Of a stretch of 64,000 bases of DNA, positions 26,431 to 34,980 are shown one piece after another. The stretch covers positions 1,178,001 through 1,242,000 of the forward strand of contig NZ_CP125652.1 in NCBI RefSeq assembly GCF_030053135.1. The letters are read 5' to 3'. Every line of letters begins with the position of its first letter. Positions within the stretch are counted from its first letter, which is position 1. The position numbers were made by a program, and so were the translations under genes. The DNA is from Rhizobium sp. BT04. GTDB taxonomy: Bacteria; Pseudomonadota; Alphaproteobacteria; Rhizobiales; Rhizobiaceae. The notes below the pieces were generated by a model. That model saw nothing but the letters and a program-made list of their open reading frames with translations, was not told where the DNA came from and did not search any database.

Positions 26431-27207
26431 ATGAAGAGGCGGACCCTCGTGCTTGGGGGCGCGGCCATTGTCGCTTCCTCCGTGGCTGCGGTGGCGATCT
26501 GGCCACGGCGGCATATCACCGTCGCCGCCAGGGCATTCGACTGGAAGGGAACGGATTTCCTGAGCGGCGGCACAAAGTCGATCGCCTTGGAAAAACTGCC
26601 CGCGCCGCTCTTCCGCACCCATCCGAATTGCGTCGCGCCCCTCGTCCAGACCCTTGGTCCCTGCCACGTGAATAATATTCCCGTCCGTCAGGACGTCTCG
26701 GAAGGAAAGGCCGGACTGCCGTTGCGGCTGGCCGTTAGGATCGTTCATGCAGCCGATTGCCGGCCGGTCGAAAACGCCGATATCGAAATCTGGCATACCG
26801 ATCGCCGTGGCGTCTATTCCGGCCGCGAGGCTGCGGAGATGTGTACACTCGGCGATGCCGAGGCGATCAGCGGGCTCGCCTTCCGCGGCCGCCAGTTGAC
26901 TGACGGGAACGGCCAGGCGAGCTTCCTGACGGCCTATCCCGGATGGTACAAGGGCCGCACGCCGCATGTTCACTGTCGCATCCTGTTCGACGGCAAGGAG
27001 CTTCTCGTCAGCCAGATCTATTTCGACGATACGCTGAGCGACATCATCTATGGCGAGCATCCCGATTATCTCGGGCGCCCTGCCCGCGATACCCGCAATG
27101 ACGAGGACGGCATCTTCCCCGAGGACGCGGCCGATCACATATTCGATTTCGAGAAACTCGACGGCGGCGTGCTGTCCGCCACCATCACCATCGGCCTCTC
27201 TTCCTGA
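26431..27207 (+). CDS. Exported intradiol ring-cleavage dioxygenase-like protein
   Basis: A 258-residue protein. An N-terminal Lys-Arg-Arg and hydrophobic stretch (residues 2-24) indicates export or membrane anchoring. The catalytic fold follows: PVENADIEIWHTDRRGVYSG around 113-132 gives the first Tyr ligand, FLTAYPGWYKGRTPHVHCRI around 165-185 gives the second Tyr and the two His ligands of non-haem Fe(III). It resembles the beta subunit of protocatechuate 3,4-dioxygenase. Most intradiol enzymes are cytoplasmic; secreted forms are a known minority. No pca or cat genes are near, so the catechol substrate is unknown. Confidence 0.83.
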   Translation: MKRRTLVLGGAAIVASSVAAVAIWPRRHITVAARAFDWKGTDFLSGGTKSIALEKLPAPLFRTHPNCVAPLVQTLGPCHVNNIPVRQDVSEGKAGLPLRLAVRIVHAADCRPVENADIEIWHTDRRGVYSGREAAEMCTLGDAEAISGLAFRGRQLTDGNGQASFLTAYPGWYKGRTPHVHCRILFDGKELLVSQIYFDDTLSDIIYGEHPDYLGRPARDTRNDEDGIFPEDAADHIFDFEKLDGGVLSATITIGLSS

Positions 27208-27382
27208 GCCGATAGCGGCTGAGAAAGCCGACAATCGCCGGCTGCGGCCTTCCGTGTCGCCATGCCAAGCGCAGCGGAAGACGCGTGGCAGTCGCATCAA
27301 TCCTGCATCCGGCATGAAACCAGATGCAGTATTCGTGCGTACTAACCCTCAGGACAGGAGAACGAAGGCGAGGGTTGATGGC

Positions 27383-27664
27383 ATGGTCAGGAGAGAAGGC
27401 CGAGCACACATTCCCCGGCAGGCCGCCGAACAGGGGCTGGCCAGGCTGATGATGCGGCTGCCCGCGACGCGGGCAACGATCAGGGTGACCGCGGCGAGGC
27501 GGCCCCATCTTTACGAACTGTGCGCAGCCTATGGCGAGGCCTGCGCCGCCCTAGATCGCATGCGTAGGGATATGTCGGCCGATCCAGCGATCATCACCGA
27601 ATACGAGATCATCTGCGCCGAAATCGAAATCGACGTCACCAGGATCCTGTTCGACGACCGGTGA
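27383..27664 (+). CDS. Small helical hypothetical protein
   Basis: A 93-residue basic protein. The C-terminal two thirds, RPHLYELCAAYGEACAALDRM and then ITEYEIICAEIEIDVTRIL, look like two long amphipathic helices. The ATG at 27383 follows GAGGGTTG. No membrane segment or known motif. A 31-codon fragment with the same RPHLYEL word lies at 20662. It converges with the beta-helix gene. Function unknown. Confidence 0.5.
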   Translation: MVRREGRAHIPRQAAEQGLARLMMRLPATRATIRVTAARRPHLYELCAAYGEACAALDRMRRDMSADPAIITEYEIICAEIEIDVTRILFDDR

Positions 27665-27729
27665 GACATGTGCTCTCCACCGCCGCGCCTCGAACCGGGC
27701 GAGGCGCCGTTTGCTGCCGGCATCCCTGT

Positions 27730-29214
27730 TCAGGTCAGCACGTCATCCACATGGATGGAGATGCTCAGCGTATCCGTGTCGAAATGATGCGCGGCCCCAT
27801 CGGAGATCTTATACTGGAAGGTCTCGCTCACCTCACCGCTAAGCCCGGCGAGCTTCGTCGCGTCGATCGTGTAGCTATAGTCGCCGTGATCGTCGACATG
27901 GATGGTGCCGTATTGGCCGGTCAGCGTCAGACCGTTCTTGTTGACCAATTCGCCGTCGAAGCGGCGAAGGAGCAGGATCCCATTGGCCGAGCTGTCGTTT
28001 TCGAGGAGATTGCCGTGATGGGCGCCGTCCGTTTCGGCTGAGATTTTCAGGCTGTCATGCGTTGCGACGATCGTCGGGGTCGCGTCCGCATGCGTAGTAT
28101 CTCCCGCAACGTGGCTATCAAGGATCGCAAGCTGGGCCTCATCGAGCGTCGTATTGTTGCTGACGGGAAAGGTGTTCGCGGCGATGATGGCCGGCGATAT
28201 GCTGTAGGGCGTAACATCGCTGGCGATGACATTATCATGAAAAGAGCCCGATGCCGGTCTGTCGACCTTCAGCGCCGCCTGCGACAGGTCGTCGAAGACG
28301 TTGCCGTAGATCTCGATACCCTCGCGAACGTAACTGGTCGTGCCGGCAGAGCTGACCGCCACGCCCCATACGCCGTCATGGATATAGTTGCCTGATATAT
28401 CGTAGTCGCGCGTATTGCCCTGGTCGCCGAGACCGATGGCGTAGGACCAGCTGTAACCGCCATAGCCCGAAATATCATTGTCGTGGATGGCGATATTCGT
28501 ACCCGCTTGGGCGCTGACCCCGAAGCCGCCACCAATCAGCGTATTATCCTCGACCACGGCATTCACCGGCCGGACGAGCGTAATGACGCCCTTCGGCGTC
28601 GCGGCGCCCGTCTGGTCGAGGTAATTGCCGCTGATGACGATATTGCTGCTGTCGTTCATCTGCACGGCATCTGCCGCGGTGCCGTGGGCGTTGGTGACGG
28701 TGTTGTTGAGAAAATTGACACCGTTGACCTTTTCGATCCAGACGCCGTCGCCGTTGACGCCCGTGATCGTGCTGTTTTCGATGGTGATGTTCGAACCGGT
28801 CCTGAAGGTGACGGAGCCGGACTTGGTGGAACTGCCGGTATTTTCCACCTCTACATTGCGGACGGTCCAGTTCGAAACATAGCCGCCATAGATGGCCGCG
28901 CCCGCCGTGTCCGAGATCTTGAGGTTCTCAATGACGATGTTCGATGCATAGAGGCTGTGAATGCCGTCGCCGGGGCTATGGATAACAGGCGCATCGCCGA
29001 CCCCATAGCTGCCGATGGTGATCGGGGCGCTGGCGGTGCCGGAATATTTCAGGTCGAGCTGGTCGTTGAACACGCTTCCGGCGGCGAGCAGCACGCTGTC
29101 GCCGGGCTGCAGCTTCAAGTTTTCCACCGCCCAGAAGGATGCAAACGGCGTGTCTTCGCTCGTTCCATTGTTGCCGTTGGAGCCTATCGCAGGATTCACA
29201 TAATAGATTGCCAT
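27730..29214 (-). CDS. Right-handed beta-helix protein with C-terminal VCBS-like domain (copy 1)
   Basis: The product has 494 residues. It starts MAIYYVNPAIGSNGNNGTSED, the opening seen in parallel-beta-helix polysaccharide-active proteins. Residues 45-340 are successive beta-helix coils rich in Asn ladders (NIVIENLKISDTAG, NITIENSTITGVNGDG, NIVISGNYLDQTG, NIAIHDNDISGYGG). Residues 395-494 form a VCBS/cadherin-like module (GNLLENDSSANGILLLRRF, then GTIHVDDHGDYSYTID, SETFQYKISDGAAH). No signal peptide is present, which together with the module suggests type I secretion. The second copy lies upstream on the same strand. It probably binds or cleaves an acidic polysaccharide; catalytic residues are not assigned. 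Confidence 0.82.
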   Translation of the reverse strand: MAIYYVNPAIGSNGNNGTSEDTPFASFWAVENLKLQPGDSVLLAAGSVFNDQLDLKYSGTASAPITIGSYGVGDAPVIHSPGDGIHSLYASNIVIENLKISDTAGAAIYGGYVSNWTVRNVEVENTGSSTKSGSVTFRTGSNITIENSTITGVNGDGVWIEKVNGVNFLNNTVTNAHGTAADAVQMNDSSNIVISGNYLDQTGAATPKGVITLVRPVNAVVEDNTLIGGGFGVSAQAGTNIAIHDNDISGYGGYSWSYAIGLGDQGNTRDYDISGNYIHDGVWGVAVSSAGTTSYVREGIEIYGNVFDDLSQAALKVDRPASGSFHDNVIASDVTPYSISPAIIAANTFPVSNNTTLDEAQLAILDSHVAGDTTHADATPTIVATHDSLKISAETDGAHHGNLLENDSSANGILLLRRFDGELVNKNGLTLTGQYGTIHVDDHGDYSYTIDATKLAGLSGEVSETFQYKISDGAAHHFDTDTLSISIHVDDVLT

Positions 29215-29808
29215 ATCGCCTTGTTCTCGAATTGCCGCGCAGCCGTCTGGAGCGGCTGCAACGCGTGGATCGGATGCGGTCGGGGTTAAAGGCCATCAAG
29301 AGGGCCTTCGGTATTGCCTTCACGGCGGTTGACAGACCCTATGGGCCTGCCTTGCTCCCGAGAAACGCCTGGCGGTGGCGGTATATTAGAGACTACAACT
29401 TATACGAAAACAATCTACAGAACAACGATCGAAAGGTGAACGAACCGTATCGCAGACCGCGACCAATGGTCACCTGAGATGACAATGAACACGCTTTTGC
29501 AGGCTTTCCGGTGCATTTGAATGCAGCGGCGGTTCATCATGAGACACTGCAACGTTCCGCGGGCAAGGACGAGGTGCGCGCCCTGGAAGGCGGTACTCCG
29601 CCAATGCGCGATCGGGTTGCAGCTGCGGTGAAGGTTGTGCTCATTCGGTCGCTGCCTGAATCCAATCCCGCAGCAATGAAGCGGCCAGCGAAAACTTACG
29701 GTTGAGCTTGAAAAAACGCGTCTGCGCTCCGGACGGGGGCTGACGGCGGCCCATGAAATCCCGGAATTTTTCCGGGATTTCTCTTTGTGTCAATTGCAGC
29801 CCGCACTC
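29215..29808. other. Region between the two beta-helix genes
   Basis: It contains a terminator-like hairpin at 29755. A weak 64-codon plus-strand frame (29511-29705) has GTG as start and no clear ribosome site, so I do not call it. The part next to copy 1 shares the GGCGATATG start context with copy 2. Otherwise nothing is seen. Confidence 0.35.
29755..29781. terminator. Perfect hairpin downstream of beta-helix copy 2
   Basis: GAAATCCCGGAA (29755-29766) pairs with TTCCGGGATTTC (29770-29781) over 12 bases around three T. On the plus strand it is followed by TCTTTGTGT. It lies 28 bases beyond the stop of the minus-strand gene at 29809, so it most likely ends that transcript. Confidence 0.7.
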
Positions 29809-31296
29809 TCACCTCAGCAGGCCATCCAGATGGATGTAGACTGTCAGCGTATCCCCATCACTATGCTGCGAGGTTCCATCGTTGACCCCGTAGCTGAAGG
29901 TCTCGCTCACATGTCCGCCATGGTCAGGGAGCTTCGTTTCATCGAGCGTGTAGGCATAGTTGCCTTCCCGGTCCACGTGGATGTCACCGTACTCTCCGGC
30001 GAGCGTCAGGCCGTGCTTGCCGACGCTTTCATCCCCGAAGCGGCGCAGCGCCAGGGTTCCATTATCGGAGCTGTCGTTTTCGAGAAGATTGCCGCGATGG
30101 GCCTCGCCCGTATCGGTGAAGATCTTCAAATTGTCATGGACGGCGACAACAGCCGGATCCGCGGACGCCTCCGTGACTCCGGCAGTCTTCGCAACCGGGC
30201 TCGCCAGTGCCGTCTCGACATTGGCGACCGTATGGTTGTTGCTGACGGTGAAGGTGTGCGCGTCGACGATGGAAGGCGATATGGCGGTGGCCTTGGTGCC
30301 GGTCTCGATCGTATTGTTGGTGAAGGAGCCGGAAGCCGGCCTATCGACCTTCAGCGCCGCCTGCGAGAGGTCGTCGAAGACATTGTCGTGGATCTTGATA
30401 TTCGTGCGGCTATAGCTGGTGCCGCTGGCGTCGCTGATGGCAACACCCCATGCGCCGTCGTGAATGTGGTTGCCTGAAATATCATAGTCCCGCGCATTGC
30501 CCTGATCGCCGAGGCCGACGGCGAAGGACCAGCTGTAACCGTGAAATCCGGATATGTCGTTGTCGCGGATAGCGACGTTCTTGCCGGCCGGCGCGCTGAT
30601 ACCGAAGCCGCCGCCGGTGAGCACATTGTCCTCGACCACGGCATTGGTGGCCCGCACCAGCGCGATCACGCCCTTGGGGCTATCGGCGTTGGTCTGGTCG
30701 AGATGGTTGCCCTTGATCAGTATATTGCTGCTGTCGTTTACCTGCACGGCATCGGCGGTCGAGCCGTTCGCGCTGGTGACGGTGTTGTCGAGAAGCTTGA
30801 CACCAGCAACCTTCTCGATCCAGAAGCCGTCGCCCTTGACCCCGGTTATCTTGCTGTCTTCGACCGTGATGTTCGTGCTGCTGCGGAAGGTGACGGCGCC
30901 GGCATTTTCCGACATTCCCGTCTTGGTGATCTCGACATTGCGGACCGTCCAGTTCGTGACGCTGCCGCCATAAATGCCGGCGGTCCCGGTATTCGATATT
31001 TTGAGGTTCTCGATGACGATGTTCGAGGCATAAAGACTGTGAATGCCGTCGCCGCCGCTGTGAATGACGGGCGCTGTCCCCGTCCCGTAACTGCCGATCT
31101 TGATCGGCGCGCTTTCGGTGCCGGAATATTTGATATCAAACTGCTCGTTGAACACGCTTCCCTTGGCAAGAAGCACGCTGTCGCCCGGTTTCAGCTTAAG
31201 TGATTCCACTTTGGACAAAGTCGCAAAAGCCGAGTTCTGGCCGGTTCCGTTGTTGCGGTCGGAGCCAGTCGCTGAGTTCACATAGTAGATTGTCAT
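29809..31296 (-). CDS. Right-handed beta-helix protein with C-terminal VCBS-like domain (copy 2)
   Basis: The product has 495 residues and is collinear with copy 1 over its whole length, with the same domain order: opening MTIYYVNSATGSDRNNGTGQ, beta-helix coils (NIVIENLKISNTGTAG, NITVEDSKITGVKGDG, NVAIRDNDISGFHG), then the VCBS-like end (GNLLENDSSDNGTLALRRF, GDIHVDREGNYAYTLDE). No signal peptide. The duplication is old enough that many residues differ while the Asn ladder is kept. Both starts share the GGCGATATG context. A terminator separates the copies, so each seems to have its own transcript. Confidence 0.82.
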   Translation of the reverse strand: MTIYYVNSATGSDRNNGTGQNSAFATLSKVESLKLKPGDSVLLAKGSVFNEQFDIKYSGTESAPIKIGSYGTGTAPVIHSGGDGIHSLYASNIVIENLKISNTGTAGIYGGSVTNWTVRNVEITKTGMSENAGAVTFRSSTNITVEDSKITGVKGDGFWIEKVAGVKLLDNTVTSANGSTADAVQVNDSSNILIKGNHLDQTNADSPKGVIALVRATNAVVEDNVLTGGGFGISAPAGKNVAIRDNDISGFHGYSWSFAVGLGDQGNARDYDISGNHIHDGAWGVAISDASGTSYSRTNIKIHDNVFDDLSQAALKVDRPASGSFTNNTIETGTKATAISPSIVDAHTFTVSNNHTVANVETALASPVAKTAGVTEASADPAVVAVHDNLKIFTDTGEAHRGNLLENDSSDNGTLALRRFGDESVGKHGLTLAGEYGDIHVDREGNYAYTLDETKLPDHGGHVSETFSYGVNDGTSQHSDGDTLTVYIHLDGLLR

Positions 31297-31617
31297 ATCG
31301 CCAATGTTGCCCTGTTCGTCGGATCGCTATGTCGCCGTGAAGATCGACCGGGATCGGCCGATCGGACGCGGCGGGAGCAACCGTCCACGGCAAGAAAGGC
31401 GACAAAATGTTGTCAATGGGGCAGCGGCCGGTTCTTGGGCCGTCTTCCACAGCGGGCGCCGGTCGGAGGCTCGAAAGTTTCAACTTCGGCCGAGAAACAG
31501 CGACTTCGAGGCGAATAAATCGAGGAAGCTGGGAGGAACGCACCTCATCTTCAGGCTGTGCGGCAGGTGATTCTGCCCTTTGCTTGCGCTCATCTCACAG
31601 CGGCATGGCACACCGAT
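31297..31617. other. Upstream region of beta-helix copy 2
   Basis: About 320 bases with mixed composition and no gene or repeat that I can support. It presumably contains the promoter of the beta-helix gene on the minus strand. Confidence 0.3.
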
Positions 31618-31725
31618 CAGCCCTCATGGTGAGGGTGAGAAGCGATCCGCGAAGCGGAGCAATCGATCCAGTGAATCGATTGCTGTGACGAACGAAGGGC
31701 CGTCTCGAACCAAGAGGGCGGGTGA
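31618..31725. repeat. 108-base dispersed repeat, copy 1
   Basis: This matches 36211-36318 without gaps; I count 7 differences in 108 bases. It begins CAG then CTCATGGTGAG, a short palindrome, contains AATCGATCCAGTGAATCGATT (arms AATCGAT/ATCGATT; the full word is one base over 20 so only its arms matter), and ends CCGTCTCGAACC plus a GGCGGG tail. It lies just after the stop of the last gene of the ABC operon. Confidence 0.8.
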
Positions 31726-31741
31726 TAATCACGAGGCGATT

Positions 31742-32941
31742 TCACCCCCTCGCCCGCAACGCCGCCCCCAACGGCTGCCGCGTCGCCGCCAGCGCCGGCA
31801 AAGCGCCGCCGATCAGCCCGACCGCCAGCCCCAACAGCCCGGCGGTTATAATCACATCAGGCGTCACCTCGAGCTGAAAGGCCATCTTCGTATTGTTGGG
31901 GCCCATCGTGCTCGCCTGCCAGCCATCGAAAGCCAGCCTCGAACCCGCCACGCCGACGACCGCCCCCGCCGCCGACAAGAGCATCGCCTCCATCCAGGTC
32001 GCGGCAAAGGCCGGCAGGCGGGAAAAGCCTAAGAGTCGCAGCGTGGCCATTTCGACGGCGCGGTCGGAAACCGAACTCATCATCGTATTCAGCGCGCCTG
32101 CCGTGGCACCCACCGCCATCAAGAGCGCGATCGGCCAGCCGAACAGGCGGATCAGACTCTCGGTACGCGCAGCCTGCGCCGCGTAAAGATCAGCCTCGGA
32201 AACGGCAGCGAGCGCCGGACCGGAAAGACCCGAAAGCCGCCCACGCAATGCCGCCATCCCGCCGGCGCCATCGAGCCGCACCCGCAGGCTCTGCACCTGC
32301 CCTTGCCGGTCGAAGGCCGATTGCACCGCTTCGAGATCAGCCCAGATCTCGGACTCGAAGGCGCTGCCGCCGGAACTGAAATGGCCGGCGACCGTCCAGT
32401 CGACCGTGCCGAGCCGCACCGTCTCACCCACGGCAAAGCCGGAAAACATCTCGGCGATGCGGGCGCCGACGACGATCTCGCGTGCACCTGGCGAAAACAG
32501 CCGGCCTTGAGAAAGCCGGGCGCGCTCGCGCAGGCCAGGCCCTCCCGCATCCATGCCCCTGAGCGACAGCGTCTGCTCGCCGCCGTCGCTTCCCCTGATA
32601 TCGATCGGAACGACCGTCTCGCGCGACAGCGAAAGCCCGCCCGCACTGTTGCGCGCAACGCCGGTATCGCCGCTCATGGCGGCAAGGCTGCGGATCGCAT
32701 CGGCCGGCACGTCCGAGCCGCTTTCCTGGTTGGTGCCGCCGCCGAGGATGACGGCGATATCGGGCGAGCCGGCCCCGGCAAGGGCGGCCTCGAAGCCGCG
32801 CGCCATCGCCAGGAAGCCCGACAGCACTGCTACTACGAGGGCGACCGACAGCACCATCGACAGCGATATCCACAGCCGCCTGGGCAGGCTGCCGAGATTG
32901 ACTCTGATCATGAGAAAGGTCTGCTTGAGCGCTGATGACAT
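31742..32941 (-). CDS. FtsX/MacB-type ABC transporter permease 2
   Basis: A 399-residue protein with one N-terminal membrane helix (around residues 25-47, ISLSMVLSVALVVAVLSGFLA), a large periplasmic domain (50-260), and three C-terminal helices (275-395), the MacB/FtsX plan. It ends the operon adaptor-ATPase-permease-permease, with 4 bases between it and the previous permease. It should pair with that permease as a heterodimer driven by the ATPase at 34082. It would act as a mechanotransmission exporter or lipoprotein/peptide extractor; substrate unknown. Confidence 0.87.
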   Translation of the reverse strand: MSSALKQTFLMIRVNLGSLPRRLWISLSMVLSVALVVAVLSGFLAMARGFEAALAGAGSPDIAVILGGGTNQESGSDVPADAIRSLAAMSGDTGVARNSAGGLSLSRETVVPIDIRGSDGGEQTLSLRGMDAGGPGLRERARLSQGRLFSPGAREIVVGARIAEMFSGFAVGETVRLGTVDWTVAGHFSSGGSAFESEIWADLEAVQSAFDRQGQVQSLRVRLDGAGGMAALRGRLSGLSGPALAAVSEADLYAAQAARTESLIRLFGWPIALLMAVGATAGALNTMMSSVSDRAVEMATLRLLGFSRLPAFAATWMEAMLLSAAGAVVGVAGSRLAFDGWQASTMGPNNTKMAFQLEVTPDVIITAGLLGLAVGLIGGALPALAATRQPLGAALRARG

Positions 32942-32945
32942 TGGT

Positions 32946-34085
32946 TTATCTCGTTCTGAAGGCGTTGACGATGGGCAGCCGCATGGCGTTGACGGCGGGG
33001 AGCAGGCCGGTCAGCAAGCCAAGCCCCGCAATGATCGCGGCGGACTTCAGCAGCACCTCACGGCTGAAGACGAGGCCGAATTCCGGCCCGATCACCAGCG
33101 TTGCGAGCTTTGCCAGAATGAGCCCGCCCGCCCCGCCGACGGCAAAGATAAACAGCGTCTCGCCGAGAATGAGCGCCACGATCCGCCCGCGGGAAAAGCC
33201 CAGCACCTTCATCACGCCGATCTCGAAGCGGCGCTCGCTGATGGCGAAGAGCATGGTGTTGACCGATATCATCAGGATCGTCACGAAGGCGGCGCCGACG
33301 ACGAGGCTGACGATCAGGCCGACATCGGCGAACTGCCGGAGAAACGCTTCGAGGAACTGCTTTTCCGATTGCGTCCTGGTCTGCGCCACCGAATTGGCAA
33401 ACAGCGCGTCGATGCGCGCCGCCAGCACGCCGGATGATACCCCCTCGCGCGGGCGCACGACGAAGGCGTCGACCGTATCGTTGTCGCGCGCGCGGGCCGC
33501 ATTTACCATGTCGCAGCGGGCCAGCATGAAATAGGTGTCGGTGCTGGCATCGGCACCATCGAAGATGCCCGATATGGTGAAACTCCAGTTCCGATTACCG
33601 TCGGCCTTTACGATCTGGCTGGTGACGCCGATGCGCTGGCCGATCGACCAGCCCTGCGCCTCAGCCAACGCCCTGCCGACGAGCACCCGGTCGCCGCCCT
33701 CTTCCAGCGCCGCGATCAGATCAGGCGTCAGCCCGAGTTCGGCACCGTTGGCGGCGGCAATCGCCCGCGGATCGACCGCGCTGACGGCCACGACATTCTT
33801 CTCGACCTCGACGAAGCCCCGCATGCGCGCGGTATAGGCGACGGCCGCGACATCGCCCTCCGCCGCGATCCGATGGAGATAGGCAAGCGGCAGCGGCAGC
33901 CCCCGGCCCGATCTGTTGAACACGCCGAGCAGGTCGTCGCTGGCGCCGGCCGCCCCCTGGCTGCCGCTGACGAAACTCGCCGTCAGCCCGTAGATCAGGA
34001 AGGCGACGCCGACCGAAAACATCAGCAAAATGGCCCGCAGCCGCTTGCGCCAGGCATTGCGCCGCATGAGCTGGAAGAAGGTCAT
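32946..34085 (-). CDS. FtsX/MacB-type ABC transporter permease 1
   Basis: A 379-residue protein with the same plan as its neighbour: N-terminal helix (AILLMFSVGVAFLIYGLTA), periplasmic domain, and three C-terminal helices. ERRFEIGVMKVLGFSRGRIVALILGETLF around residue 290 is the coupling helix region typical of FtsX-like permeases. Its start overlaps the stop of the ATPase gene by 4 bases (ATGA), which shows translational coupling. Confidence 0.88.
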   Translation of the reverse strand: MTFFQLMRRNAWRKRLRAILLMFSVGVAFLIYGLTASFVSGSQGAAGASDDLLGVFNRSGRGLPLPLAYLHRIAAEGDVAAVAYTARMRGFVEVEKNVVAVSAVDPRAIAAANGAELGLTPDLIAALEEGGDRVLVGRALAEAQGWSIGQRIGVTSQIVKADGNRNWSFTISGIFDGADASTDTYFMLARCDMVNAARARDNDTVDAFVVRPREGVSSGVLAARIDALFANSVAQTRTQSEKQFLEAFLRQFADVGLIVSLVVGAAFVTILMISVNTMLFAISERRFEIGVMKVLGFSRGRIVALILGETLFIFAVGGAGGLILAKLATLVIGPEFGLVFSREVLLKSAAIIAGLGLLTGLLPAVNAMRLPIVNAFRTR

Positions 34086-34786
34086 CGGCCCCTCCCTTGC
34101 TGCTCGACGAATTCGCCCTTGTTGAGATGCAGCGTGCGCCGGGCAAAGACGGCGGCCTCGGAATCATGGGTGACCATGATGATGGTCTTCTCAAGCTCAC
34201 GATTGAGGAAGCCCAGCATCTCCAGAATATCATTGGCCGATTTCCGGTCGAGATCACCGGTCGGCTCGTCGCAGAGAATGAGATCGGGATCGGCGACGAT
34301 GGCGCGGGCAATGCCGACACGCTGCTGTTGGCCGCCCGACATGCTCGACGGAAACTGCCGCTGCCGCCCGGCGAGCCCCACCAGATCCATCACCGTATCG
34401 ACGCGCGCCCGCCGCTCCTTGCGCCCGAGCCGCTTGAGCAGCAGCGGCAGCTCGATATTCTCCGCCGCATTCAGCATCGGCAGCAGATTGTAGAATTGGA
34501 AGACGATGCCCATGCTGTGCGCCCGCCAGGCAGCCCTTGCGCCTTCACCCATCTGCTCGAGATGACTGCGCCCGATGCGGATCTCGCCCCCATCGGGGCT
34601 GTCGATGCCGCCGAGCATATTCAGCAGCGTCGATTTCCCCGAACCAGACGGTCCCATGACCGCGACGAAATCGCCGCGCGGTATGGAAAGGTCGAGCCCG
34701 GAAAAGATCGGTATCGTCTCCGTGCCGATCCTGAATGCCTTCCTGACGCCCCTCAAGGCGATGTAGGATTCCCCAATGTCTGTCAC
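34082..34786 (-). CDS. LolD/MacB-type ABC transporter ATPase
   Basis: A 234-residue ATP-binding subunit. Walker A VMGPSGSGKSTLLNMLGG lies near residue 45, FQFYNLLPMLNAAENIELPLL after the Q-loop is characteristic of the LolD/MacB group, the signature is SMSGGQQQRVGIARAI, Walker B is LILCDEPTGDLDRKSAN, and the H-loop is IIMVTHDSEA. The GTG start at 34786 follows GGAG by 8 bases; a longer upstream frame is repeat DNA. It energises the two FtsX-type permeases that follow. Confidence 0.9.
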   Translation of the reverse strand: MTDIGESYIALRGVRKAFRIGTETIPIFSGLDLSIPRGDFVAVMGPSGSGKSTLLNMLGGIDSPDGGEIRIGRSHLEQMGEGARAAWRAHSMGIVFQFYNLLPMLNAAENIELPLLLKRLGRKERRARVDTVMDLVGLAGRQRQFPSSMSGGQQQRVGIARAIVADPDLILCDEPTGDLDRKSANDILEMLGFLNRELEKTIIMVTHDSEAAVFARRTLHLNKGEFVEQQGRGR

Positions 34787-34842
34787 TGCTCTGCTCCTTA
34801 CTGATGGGTTATCGATGTCGCGGCCGGAGTCTCTCGGCCTGA

Positions 34843-34980
34843 AAACCGGAGGCCGACCTCGTCCTTTGAGCCCCTGCGGGGCGCCCCAGGATGAGGTCGG
34901 AGAGACGGCCTGCCGATCAGCCCTCATCCCGAGGCGCGGCGGCCAAAGGCCGAAATCTCGAAGGACCAAGGGCGGGTGAC
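34843..34980. repeat. RIME-like repeats inside the ABC operon
   Basis: There are two oppositely oriented units. One (34843-34890) has GACCTCGTCCTTTGAGCCCC and CGCCCCAGGATGAGGTCGG. The other (34915-34980) has CAGCCCTCATCCCGAGGCG, then CTCGAAGGACCAAGGGCGGG. The second forms the last part of the adaptor reading frame. Confidence 0.65.

Noticed and set aside
26164..27315. 383-codon minus-strand open frame opposite the dioxygenase
   Set aside because: The plus strand has an ideal ribosome site and all iron ligands. The antisense frame has no motif.
29511..29705. 64-codon plus-strand gene between the beta-helix copies
   Set aside because: GTG start without a convincing ribosome site and no protein-like features. 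The hairpin downstream is better explained by the minus-strand gene.
31618..31725. Insertion sequence remnant or terminal repeats of a composite transposon
   Set aside because: No transposase frame, no terminal inverted repeats and no target duplication could be seen. The two copies are direct repeats of 108 bases only.
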